From Raphanus sativus (taxonomy: Eukaryota; Streptophyta; Magnoliopsida; Brassicales; Brassicaceae), in the NCBI RefSeq assembly GCF_000801105.2, contig NC_079515.1:30093407-30157406 (forward strand): a stretch of DNA of 64,000 bases. Direction: 5' to 3'. Below, in pieces: positions 21,815-32,415 of this stretch. Below the pieces are notes generated by a model. That model saw nothing but the letters and a program-made list of their open reading frames with translations, was not told where the DNA came from and searched no databases. The position numbers and the translations under genes are program-made. Position 1 is the first letter of the stretch. The number at the start of each line of letters is the position of its first letter.

Positions 21815-24800
21815 ATGGAAGATGATCCATTTTCTTCTCCTTTAACTATCACTCAGTGTGTCACCTTAAAGCTCAATGCTTCAAACTATCTCTCTTGGAA
21901 ATTTTAGTTTGAACAGTTTCTTAACAGTCAAAACCTCCTTGGTTATGTTACCGGTTCGATAGCCCGCCCTCTTCCAACCCTCACCGTTCAGAATGGAGAA
22001 GAGACGACGGAGACTGCAAACCCGGAATACGCGAAGTGGGTCCGTACTGATCAACGAATCATGGCGTGGTTGGTCGGATCTCTATCAGAAGACGCCATCA
22101 AAAGTGTTTACGGCCTCCGTTCGTCTCTCGAGCTATGGAACTACCTCGCTCAGAAGTACAACCGTGTCTCTCCTACGCGCAAGCTCGAGCTCCAAAGTCG
22201 CATCCAAACGACGAAGAAGGGATCTCGGTCTCTCTCTGACTATCTCTCTGAGATAAAGTCGATTTGTGCTCAGCTTGACTCGATAGGCGCTCCTCTGTCC
22301 GAACAAGAGAAGATCTATGGAGTTCTCCGTGGCCTTGGCAGGGAATATGAGTCCATAACAACAGTGATTGAGAGTTCTATGGATATGTTTCCTGGCCCCA
22401 ACTTCGAAGATGTGGTTTTTAAGCTCACTAGCTTCAACGACAAGCTCGCCACTTACGAATCTCCAACGGATGTCTCTCTTCAGCAGGCTTTCTACACCAA
22501 CAGAGGAGGTTATTCTTCTCGTGGTAGAGGACGCGGTGGCTCTCGTGGCAGAGGTAACTACTCCACCCAAGGTCGTGGCTTTCCACAACAAATCAGTCAG
22601 TCCTCGGGTCGTGGTTCCTCTGCTCCTGATAACCGTCCAACCTGTCAAATTTGTAACAAGTTTGGACATCCTGCGTACAAGTGCTACAAGCGGTTCGATC
22701 ATTCTTATCAAGCTGATGAGTATCACTCTGCCATGGCTGCTATGCGTGCTCAAGACCCTCCTTACAATGCTGGTAATGAGTGGTGTGCTGATTCTGGTGC
22801 TACGGCCCACATCACCAACAACCCCTCTCACCTCCAGTCGGTGCAAGCCTACTCAGGAAATGATACAGTGTTGGTAGGAAATGGTGAATGCTTGCCTATA
22901 ACGCACATCGGTAACGCTGTTCTGCCTAGTCTGCAAGGTAAAATACCCTTAAACGATGTTCTCATCTGTCCTGCAATGACAAAATCATTACTTTCAGTGT
23001 CTAAACTTACAGCTGATTATCCTTGTTCTATTGAGTTCGATGCTGATAGTGTTGTTGTGAAGGACAAACAGACAAGGCAACCTCTAACCAGAGGAGTTAG
23101 ACAAAAAGATCTCTACGTCTTGGAGGACCTGCAGTTCACAGCTTACTTTTCTCACAGGCAGCAAGCTACTAGTGGTGATGTTTGGCACATGAGGCTAGGT
23201 CATCCTCACCATGAAGTCCTCCAACGTCTTGCAACAAATAAGGCCATAGTTCTCAATAATCTCAACCGTCAGCTCTGTGAGGCGTGTCAGTTGGGCAAGT
23301 TTAGTCGTTTACCATTTTCTAGTTCTGACTTTGTAGCTACCAAACCTTTAGAAAGAGTTCATTGTGACCTCTGGGGGCCTGCTCCAGTTGTGTCGACTCA
23401 AGGTTTCCGGTTTTATGCAGTCTTTGTTGATCATTACTCAAGATATACTTGGATGTACCCTTTGAGAATGAAATCAGACTTCTTTTCTGCATTTTTGAGC
23501 TTTCAGAACTTAGTGGAACGACAACTTGAATGCAAAATACAAGTATTCCAATGTGATGGTGGTGGTGAATTCATAAGCAATCAATTCACCTCGCATCTAG
23601 CATCTTGTGGGATCAAACAACGGTTATCTTGCCCCCATACCCCTCAACAGAACGGTCTTGCGGAAAGGAAACACCGTCATGTCACTGAGCTCGGTTTGTC
23701 CCTAATGTTTCAGAGCAAGGTACCCCACCAGTTGTGGGTTGAAGCGTTCCTAACTGCAACTTATCTCGGTAACCTGATGCCTTCCTCTGTTCTTCCAAGC
23801 AACAAGAGCCCTTATGAAATGCTTGTGGGCAAACCTCCTGTCTACAGCTCTTTGCGTGTCTTTGGAACGAGCTGCTATCCCTTTCTTCGTCCGTATGGGA
23901 AGAACAAGTTCGATCCTAAGAGCTTGCATTGCGTGTTTATCGGTTACAGTGAGAAGCACAAAGGTTATCGGTGCCTTCATCCTCCCTCTGCACGTGTTTA
24001 CATAAGCAGACATGTTCTGTTTGAGGAAAGTAACTTCCCATATCAGAAAGAATATCAGTCTTTTCTGTCATCTTTAGACACCCCTCTCTTGTCCGCTTGG
24101 AGATCTGAACATGTTCAACCTCCTCCTCCTCCCCCAGAACCTGAGTTGCAAGAAGAGATCATTCCTCGCAAGCCACAACAACAAGCTCCTGCTTCCCCTG
24201 CTTCTGCAGCTTCTATCTTCTCAGATGATGATTTCCCTCCCCTACCATCTCCTGTTGCTTCTCCTGTGCCTCAAGTAGAGCAACCAGCCCCTGCTCATCC
24301 TATGGTAACTCGAGCTAAACATGGGATTCATAAACCGAACCCACGTTACGCTCTAGTCTCTGTTCAGTCTCGCTACCTTGAACCGAAGTCTCTGGCTGCA
24401 GCTCTCAAAGACCCCTTTTGGAATAATGCTATGAAGCATGAGAAGAACAACATGGAGATCACTCACACTTGGGATCTAGTACCTCCTGATCCAGCTATCC
24501 AACCGATAAGTAGTGGATGGGTTCATAAGTCCAAACTCAATGCCGATGGGACTTTGAACAAGCGCAAATCACGGCTAGTAGCTCGAGGGAATGAACAGTC
24601 TGAAGGTATTGATTTTTTGGAAACATATAGTCCAGTCGTCCGTACTGCTACCATACGCTCAGTTCTTCATGTTGCAACAGTCATGGGATGGAAGATAAAG
24701 CAACTTGATGTAGAAAATGCCTTTCTACACGGTGATCTCAAGGAGACCGTTTATATGACACAACCTCCCGGTCATGAAGATCCTGACAAGCCACATCTAT

Positions 24801-25900
24801 GGTCTTCGTCAGTCTCCACGGGCTTGGTTTGATAAGTTCAGTAACTTCTTGCTGGAATTTGGGTTCAAGTGTACACACGGTGATCCCTCCTTGTTTGTGT
24901 ACCTCCATGGCAACGATGTCATCTATCTCCTCCTCTATGTCGATGACATGCTGCTTACTGGCAACAACGATCATCTGATTGCGAAGCTCCTGGTTACACT
25001 GAATACAACCTTCAGAATGAAAGACATGGGTCCAGTACACTACTTCCTTGGCATCCAAGTTCAAGAACATTCTGAAGGCATGTTTCTCTGTCAAGAACGA
25101 TACACTATGGAGCTCCTTGAAACTGCAGGAATGTTAGACTGCGCGCCTATGCCAACGCCACTGCCTATGCAGTTAGATAAAGTCCCTGGAGCTGACAAGT
25201 TGTTCTCTGAGCCGACTTACTTTCGAAGCCTTGCTGGTAAACTTCAATACCTTACACTGACAAGGCCCGATATACAGTTTGCAGTGAACTATGTGTGTCA
25301 AAAGATGCACTCTCCGACGGTAGCAGACTTCTCCAATCTGAAGAGGATTCTTCGTTACCTGAAAGGAACCTGTCGTCTTGGTCTGAACATCAACGCAAAG
25401 ACTGGATTTCTTCTTTATGGCTTCAGCGACAGTGACTGGGCCGGTTGTCGTGAAACGAGAAGGTCTACTGGTGGTTTGTGCACGTTTCTCGGCTCCAACA
25501 TCATATCGTGGTCAGCCAAGAGACATCCAACGGTGTCACGATCCTCCACTGAAGCAGAGTACAGAACTCTGTCTCTCACCGCTACTGAACTCAAGTGGAT
25601 AGCTTCATTGCTTGGTGAAATGGGTATCTCGCTTCCTGACACACCTGAGTTATTTTGTGATAACCTCTCTGCTGTCTACTTGACTGCAAACCCGGTATTG
25701 CATAACAGAAGCAAGCACTTTGACACCGACTTCCATTACGTGCGTGAACGTGTTGCTCTGGGTGCACTCGTCGTCAGTCAGGTCCCTGCAGTGCTTCAGT
25801 TGGCGGGCATCTTTACTAAATCTCTTCATCAACAACCCTTCCTTGCCTTGCTTGACAAACTTGGGATCACGAGACCTCCTGCCCCAAGTTTGAGGGGGTG
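21815..25900 (+). pseudogene. copia gag-pol, broken by a stop and a frameshift
   Basis: The frame opens at ATG 21815 (MEDDPFSSPLTITQ) but meets TAG at 21905-21907, where related elements have a sense codon; the same frame then stays open to 24832. Domains in order are: gag with an RG-rich tail and a CCHC knuckle CQICNKFGHPAYKC near 22642-22683; protease CADSGATAH near 22785; integrase with the HHCC region (HMRLGHPHHEVL, CEACQLGKF) and core motifs DGGGEF and NGLAERKHRH; and the start of reverse transcriptase. Around 24790 a short deletion loses conserved residues and shifts the frame; the rest, including YVDDM and the RNase H blocks DSDWAGCRETRRS and SSTEAEYR, continues in the +1 frame from about 24774. 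No stop occurs before the 3' LTR in that frame. The element could move only with help from an intact relative. Confidence 0.92.
25892..25900 (+). other. Polypurine tract
   Basis: The purine-rich gagggggtg abuts the 3' LTR and is the expected primer for plus-strand DNA synthesis. Its last two bases, tg, explain why the LTR could be misread as starting with TG. Confidence 0.75.
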
Positions 25901-26222
25901 TATAAGCCCAAAGCCCACAGATCATGTCAAGGCCCAATGCTCTTCAACTCTATCTTCTAACAATAATAAAGGCAAAGATTGTGTGACGACTAAAGGTGGT
26001 CTTTGTACTGGTTTTACAGCTAAGGACATCCAGCTATCCAACCGTTTTGAGACCTTGGGATTGTGTGCTGTCACATGCTGAGCTGTGCTCTATCTTGTCT
26101 TTACCTTAGCTCTTCTTCCTCTTTATATACTGCATCGATTGTATGTAATGAAACCAAGTTGGAAAACATCAATAACAGAGTTACCTTCTTCATTAAGTTA
26201 CCCTTTTATCATCAAGCTTTTA
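25901..26222 (+). repeat. 3' LTR of the copia element
   Basis: This second 322-bp LTR has the same length as the 5' copy. It differs by eye at aacaa versus aacgg and at ttttatcatc versus ttttgtcatc. Confidence 0.93.
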
Positions 26223-26227
26223 AACAC

Positions 26228-26943
26228 TACAACGAGAACACATTCCTTATTTTGGGAAACTCCCTGAAACGTCAACAAGAATCTAAGTTACACCCAGTGA
26301 TGGCTCTAGCCGTGTGCTAGCAGTGTATATGCACAGTGTCTTTGCTTTTTATTAACTGGAGTTGTTCTTCCTTCCACTCTCATGTGGTATCATACACCTC
26401 ATCATGTCTTATCTAGGAAGTAAAAGTAAGACGTCAAGTCTTAGTTGGTATGTTTACTGCTTTAGTTAAGATGCCATTAAAGTATGTGTAATGCTAAAGT
26501 TTATGAGCTAGCTCTCAGAGTGTAATTTCCATACGGACTGTTTGTCTTGATACTTTATATTTTTGAACATTTGAGTTCGGACCGGTGCTGGTTTCCACAG
26601 GTGAATGTGACATGATTAGAACAAAGGAAACGTCGAACAAGTGAATTTTTAACCATTATCTTTTGCAGGAAACCACAAAATCAAAAAAAAAAAATATAGA
26701 ACTGCAGAACCAAAAAGAAGGCCACACAGGTGCAACATTAACAAGAAACAACCACATTGACATGTGATAAAAAAAGGGCTATAACTATTTCAGAAGGAAG
26801 AAAGAATCCTAACATAAACTGACATGTTACATTGGGAATAACAAAGAGCCTTAAACCATGGATTTACTGATGCAAACCAATAAAGGGAGGGAAGGCAACT
26901 ATAACCGGAAAATTGGAGAATAAACCGATTCAAATCGGTTAAC
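26228..26943. other. Intergenic region and 3' UTR of malate dehydrogenase
   Basis: No further coding sequence was seen. The part next to 26943 should be the 3' untranslated region of the minus-strand malate dehydrogenase gene. The rest is the original flank of the copia insertion. Confidence 0.5.
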
Positions 26944-28493
26944 TCATTGTTTGACAAACTTAACTCCCTTCTCGATGGAAGACTTGAGTTCTGGCTTCAG
27001 TGCTTCCAACCCTTCCTTTTCAAAGTCTGAGAGTGGCCCTAAATCAAGAACCTCCTCCACGCCGTTCTTCCCCAATCTCACCTGAATCACATTGCCAAAA
27101 CCATCACGTTCATCAACTGGGTGGGTCACGAGCACATTGTGTGTTTGATTGATGCTCTAAGTTTAGAGGATTACCTTTGAGGCAAAGAAAGGAAGCTCAG
27201 TGATTGTGGATTGCACGTATGAGCATTCTACAACATCTGGAACTCCGTTGAGTCCCTTCAAGCATGCATCAGCGAATAGTGCTCCAGCATAGCTGTGATA
27301 ATAGAGATTGTAAAGAACCAAAAAGTGAGGGCAGGCAGAGAGAAAAAGAATGCTTACGCCATTGACAATGTAGCAGAGCCCCTTCCTGCTTTAGCCTCCA
27401 CAACTTCTGTACCTCCATCTTGAGTACGCTTGGTGAGGGCGGTGAGTACGTCGCCTGACAAGTTAGCTTGAGGAGTGGCCTACAATGTTTACAAACATAG
27501 TGACTTAGTCAAACAAGTTACAAGTAAGGCATTCAACCAAACATAGAGAGGAAGTGAGAGAGAAGTATAACCTGAGAGAAGAGTGGGAGAATAGTAACCC
27601 CAGCATGACCCCCAATCACAGGAACATTAACGTCTGCAGAGACAACAAGAACCTTAAAACACAGCTAAGAAATAGGAAGAAAGCTTATGATTACAAAAAA
27701 AAAAAGAGAGGTACAGAAACCTGCAACAGGGAGATTAGCATTTGCAGCAAAGAAAGTCTTGGCCCTAACAACGTCAAGAGTGGTAACACCAAACAACTTC
27801 TTCTCATCGTACATACAAGCCTTCTTGAATATCTCCGCTGCAATTGGAACAGTAGAGTTCACTGGGTTGCTGATCATATTAACAAGCGCCTGATTCAACT
27901 CCAAAGGTCAGTTCATTTGATTAGAAACAAAAAAAGCAGAAAAGGAGACATTTTTACACCAAACAAATCAATGCACTTTGGCTTACATGAGGGCAGTACT
28001 TGGCGATGGCAGAGGAGAGGGTTTTGACAATGGCAGCATTGATGTTGAAAAGATCGTCACGGGTCATACCAGGCATCCTGGGAACACCAGCAGGAATGAT
28101 AACGAGGTCAGCTCCTTCAAGAGCTTTGTACAAGTTATCATCTCCCGTGTATCCAACAACCTTTACAAATACAACACACGTGAAAACGAGAACGCATTTT
28201 TTTGAAAAAAGCATCCAAATCAAAGGGATGGTGCTGTGGTGTTGGTGTACCTCAGCTCTGGTGTTGATGTGACCGACATCAGCGGCGACTCCAGGTGTGT
28301 TCGCGATATCGTAGAGGGAGAGAGTAGAGACGAGAGGGTTCAGTTTCATCAGGAGAGCAAGAGGCTGACCGATTCCACCGGCGGCGCCGAGGATGGCGAC
28401 TTTACGCTCGGGGACGGACCCGGAGGAGAAGCTACGGCCGAGAAGCCACTGCTTTGCCGAGGATGATGATCGGACAAGCATAGATCTGAACAT
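26944..28493 (-). CDS. mMDH1: Mitochondrial NAD-dependent malate dehydrogenase
   Basis: Seven exons on the minus strand (28493-28251, 28160-27987, 27889-27721, 27633-27572, 27479-27358, 27292-27175, 27081-26944) give 341 aa, the usual length for the plant mitochondrial enzyme. A basic Ser-rich presequence (about residues 1-25) targets the matrix. The dinucleotide-binding [11 protein letters not shown] is at 36-46. The substrate-binding arginines are in VPRMPGMTR (R109, R115), and the catalytic histidine is in GGHAGVT (H205). The enzyme interconverts malate and oxaloacetate with NAD in the TCA cycle and the malate shuttle. One residue stands out: position 110 is Met, where the family nearly always has Lys (RKPGM). 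It is not a catalytic position. All junctions are GT-AG and no frame break was found. Confidence 0.96.
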
Positions 28494-28920
28494 TTTGGGA
28501 TGAGAGAAGGAGGGAGATCTAAAAGGAGATATGTGTTTTTCTTCCTTAGTTTATGTTGGTGAAAGCTCTGGCTGGCCGGCGAGACAGTCGATGATGATCA
28601 GATATGTAATGACTCTCGGGGTTTAATGCTTCCAGGGTTTAGATGTTTTCGATAATTTTGGGTTAATTTTGTGTAAAATTAGATCTTGGGATACTTGTTT
28701 GTAATATTGAAAATAAGCTTTTAGTTTAATTTGGTTTTGAAGGAAAAATATATGGATTTCTAACTTGGACCTCATGGAAACATGTTTTTTATCAGATCAA
28801 TCAGATGTGAGCATACTATAACACATTGTTGTCTCTGTAGAAATTCAAAAACAAATCCCCTACTCAGTGTACAAGAATCTGTGTAATTTTTTAAAACATA
28901 AAACATGTTTTAAGTGGTTA

Positions 28921-29084
28921 CTAGATACTGACCCGCGCTATCAAAGCGCGGGATTGACTTCCCGGTAAATATTTGGTTCAGTTTGAAATAACATTTTATA
29001 ATATTAATATTTCGAGCGACATATTTGATAAAATAGTTATAAGTTTTGAGTTAGTGAAAACAATTTTTTCTATTTTAATAGTAT

Positions 29085-29087
<3 letters not shown>
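28921..29087 (-). mobile_element. Very short Helitron (minus strand)
   Basis: On the minus strand the 167-bp segment starts TCTATACTATTAAAATAG after an A and ends with a GC-rich hairpin (cccgcgctttgatagcgcggg) followed by a few bases and CTAG, then T. Insertion between A and T with no duplication, a TC start and a 3' hairpin plus CTRR end are the defining Helitron features. It is non-coding, and both ends are intact. An alternative is that 29087 is only an internal relic and the 3' end at 28921 belongs to a longer element reaching 31978. Confidence 0.65.

Positions 29088-29131
<44 letters not shown>
29088..29131. repeat. (TA)n microsatellite
   Basis: A TA dinucleotide run of about 44 bp abuts the Helitron end at 29087. 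Confidence 0.9.
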
Positions 29132-29132
<1 letters not shown>

Positions 29133-29899
29133 CCCTAAACCCTAACCAATATAATTTAAAATTTATAGACATATTAAAAATATAATTATGATTATTTTAT
29201 ATAGTAATCATATAAATTTTATTAAGTGTAATTAAGAATAAAGTGTGATAATTTTATTTTACAATATAGGATAACAAATCTGTATCTTAAAGTTATACTT
29301 GCCTAATTTATAATTTATATTTGTACTATTAAAAAATGATTATGAACATAAAATATATGATTATGAAGATAATTAAATGGGCCATAATACAGATTTTTTG
29401 GAAATTATAAAATGGGCCCAAATATCACTCTAAAAACGTAATGCACACAGCCCATGTTACAAATATAATCGAATCTGTGAAAATAGAGTAAGATCGACAG
29501 TTTTGTCTTTGTCTCCTCTTTTCTACCGACAGCTTTTTTTTTTTTAATTTCAGACACAAAATCTTTGAGTAATAAAAAAAAACGATTGCAATGATTCGGC
29601 GCTTGGACGATTCGACTCTGGTTAATTTAAAGGTTCAATATTGTTTGTTTTCCTTAGAGATCTATTTGATAATTGGAAACAAATAGATGTATCAATGAGT
29701 TATTTTGTTTTGTTTTTTATTTCATAGTATGGATCCAGCAAAAGAGAAGCCGATCGGAGACATGCAAGATCAGATCGTGGTGTACTCGTACATTTTTGGA
29801 ATATATACGAAGATGGCGAGAGCACCGACAGAAGAAGTTCATCCGATATATAAGGGTAATACAAATTAAAAATACTTGCGTTTCTTAAAGATCTTGTTT

Positions 29900-30618
29900 A
29901 TCTGGTTACGTTTTTACTCATTCAAACGAAGAAGAAAGCTAAAACAAATCTAATTTTTTTTTGTTTTTTTTTGTTTTGTTTTATTGCTATGAGATGGAAA
30001 AGTGTCGTGACCACTCAGAAGCTGGAATTTGTATTTTTACAGAGTATATATAAATTCCTAAAAGGTAAGACTTTTTATTAGTTATGCATTTGAAATCCTG
30101 GAAATATATATTATATTTTTCCTCTATTAAATTGGTTAATAGAAATTAAAAATATTTGCTTTTTTTTGTACAGACTTAAGGAGAATCAAAAATGGATATA
30201 TATACAAACAATGCTGAGATGAGGCACGACTACGAAACCGTTTAATAACTAAAGCAGGTAATCAATACTACTCAAATAGTATTAGTTATGAATTAGGAAT
30301 GTAATTGATATTGGCTAGATAGGAAAATGGAACATTATGAAGCTTGATGTGATGATCCTATTTGCTTTAGGGGTAATACACATTTAAAAGTTTTGCCTAT
30401 CTTTTCTATAAAAGTTGACCTGGTTACGTTTTAGGATTGATAATGAAGAAGAAAGCTAAAACAAATCTAATATTTTTTTTTGTTTTTTTTTGTTTTGTTT
30501 ATATTGCTATGAGATGGAAAGGTGTTGTGACCACTCAGAAGCTGGAATTTATATTTTTAACAGAGTATATATAAATTCCTAAAAGGTATGACTTGTTAGT
30601 AGTTACGCATTTGAAATA
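29900..30618 (+). repeat. Dispersed direct repeat of about 200 bp inside the Helitron segment
   Basis: The block around 29905-30100 (gaagaagaaagctaaaac ... ccactcagaagctggaatt ... aaattcctaaaaggta) recurs at about 30420-30618 with scattered differences, roughly 515 bp apart. It indicates an internal duplication in the Helitron's past. Confidence 0.75.
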
Positions 30619-30654
30619 CTAAACATAATGTTTTATTTTCCATATATAATGGTT

Positions 30655-31044
30655 TATTTGGTAGGTCGATTCATACCAGATGCTGAACTTAATAAAAAGT
30701 TGGTAATAACTTTCCATTCTCCAACAACAAATTGGCTCTCGAATTGTTCCAGTAGGGAATGTTTGCAAATGGCATGGATTTTGATACCCTATAAGATCAT
30801 ACAAAAATACCAAATTAAATCATATACTGAATCAATATGCATATACATAATATCTAAAGTGTATAGAAAGTGAGGATAGAGAGTAAGGGTTTCTCACATT
30901 TTTGTCGCCAAGAACCATCTCAAGAGATGCACCTTTTTGGTGACTGAAGGAATTCCATTTATGAATCACTTTCACAGCAACTCTCCATGAATATTTAAAT
31001 GGCTTAACTTCACTTAAAGTGCTGATTTTGATTTTGGATTCCAT
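30655..31044 (-). pseudogene. Decayed RPA70-like OB-fold gene fragment
   Basis: On the minus strand a first exon starts at ATG 31044 and encodes LSEVKPFKYSWRVAVKVIHK and ASLEMVLGDKN, the start of the plant RPA1-like OB fold. It ends at a plausible donor, aat|gtgaga, near 30900. A second exon-like block (about 30800-30660) reads LLEQFESQFVVGEWKVITNF and SSASGMNRPTK, the next part of the same fold, then hits a stop codon. The remaining OB folds and the zinc ribbon are absent. Chromosomal RPA70 is far longer, so this is a truncated Helitron-borne relic, not a working replication protein. Confidence 0.75.
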
Positions 31045-32415
31045 AAGTGTAGATGAGGATAAAAAGTTTTGAGATTTCGAATGGTTAGTTTGGTGAGTTG
31101 TGTTACCGTCCGTTATTTATATAGTTGTATACGGGGTAAATTTTTATTAATCGCGAATATACCAAAAGAATATAATTAGGAATATTCAACTAAAGCTATA
31201 TTAGAATGTTGTTTTGATTTTATACCAGATTTTAATGAGTTGGTATTTTTAATGATTTAAATTGTGTGTTTAGATAGGATATTAGAATGTTGTTTTGATT
31301 TTATACCAGATTTTATTAGATGTTAATTTATTTTCAGTTTTATAATTTTTTCAAATCGTATTATTTTTCTTATACAGAGAGAATATTATATGGATTTAAA
31401 GATTCGAGATCATTATACCAGAAATCAGTTTTTAAGTTTAGATATTATACCAGAATGTAGTTTCGATTTATAAATCTGTTTATAATATTAATTAAAAAAA
31501 ATATTGCTGTTTATATGAAATATTTTATTAGTATTATTAATAAATGAGAAATCAATACTATAATTATTCAAAGTATACGATATTATTCTGTAAACATATA
31601 AAACATAGTATTTGAACAATAATAAGAGTCTACATATATATATTCATATAAACGTGATATAAATATATATGTTCATTATTGTTGATGCATCAAATGTTTA
31701 ATCTATATAAAACGATGGTTATAGGAGTTGGTGAGATTATTTTAAAGTATAATCAATTAATGTAAAAGACAATGACCAATTATAAGAAAATCTAGATAAA
31801 TAAACCGGAAATCTATGAAGCAAGGAAATCTTAAATAATTAAGCCACGATCAGGAACAAATAAATAAAGAGTTAAATAAAAACAATACACTTAAAAAAAA
31901 TGCAGTGGCACAAAAACGTAAATATGATTGAAACAAAAGGTCACCTCAAAAAAGGGCCTTCTGTTTTAATAGTATTGACTAGATTCTGACCCGCCCTTAA
32001 AAGGGCGGGTATATTTTTTTTTTATATTTTTTTTAGAAATTTAATTTTTTTTATATTTGTGTGTTTTTAGTTTTATTTGTGTTTTTCTTTGTATATTATT
32101 TTTCTTAAATGATTAATTAGATATTTTAATATTTATTCTATTAAAACACAAGTATGACCAAATTTCTAATTAATTTATGTGATAATTAGAGATTTTAATA
32201 TATTCTATTAAAATAGTTGGACCAAACATATATCAATAGATTATGTTTTTGTTTTAATAGATTTAGATTAAAATATGATTAAAAGAAAAACCTTTACTAT
32301 ATCATTATATATAGTAAAATCTAAATTATCAGATAAATTATCAAATTCATATTTGTTTTCTAATATATTCTAATGATTTTTATATGAAATATTTTATCAT
32401 AAGTTTCCTTAAAGT

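Larger units (their letters stand above)
21480..26222 (+). mobile_element. Ty1/copia LTR retrotransposon, full length, TA...TA ends
   Basis: Two 322-bp LTRs (21480-21801 and 25901-26222) flank a 4.1-kb interior, and a 5-bp target duplication, aacac, lies immediately outside (21475-21479 and 26223-26227). With that duplication fixed, the LTRs begin TATAAG and end CTTTTA, so the termini are TA...TA instead of TG...CA. By eye the LTRs differ at three sites, all G versus A (about 1%), so the insertion is young on an evolutionary scale. The order gag, protease, integrase, reverse transcriptase, RNase H is that of copia. The element lies in the intergenic gap between the tRNA and the malate dehydrogenase gene and interrupts neither. 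Its own frame is broken (see the gag-pol entry). Confidence 0.95.
29132..31978 (-). mobile_element. Helitron-derived segment with a captured or native RPA-like gene
   Basis: The segment is bounded on the right by a Helitron 5' end on the minus strand, TCAATACTATTAAAACAGAAG, whose first T is at 31978. The same roughly 40-bp end, including gaggtgacctt, recurs at 35856, so both belong to one family. Inside lie the decayed RPA-like exons at 30.65-31.04 kb; plant Helitrons commonly carry RPA-like genes. No helicase or Rep frame was found. The 3' end of this element is uncertain: either it was lost near 29.1 kb or it is the CTAG hairpin at 28921. The part 29450-29880 is less AT-rich and has short open frames but no known domain. 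Confidence 0.5.

Noticed and set aside
22133..22846. 237-residue open frame on the minus strand
   Set aside because: It lies antisense to the copia gag frame, has no known domain and is explained by the codon bias of gag.
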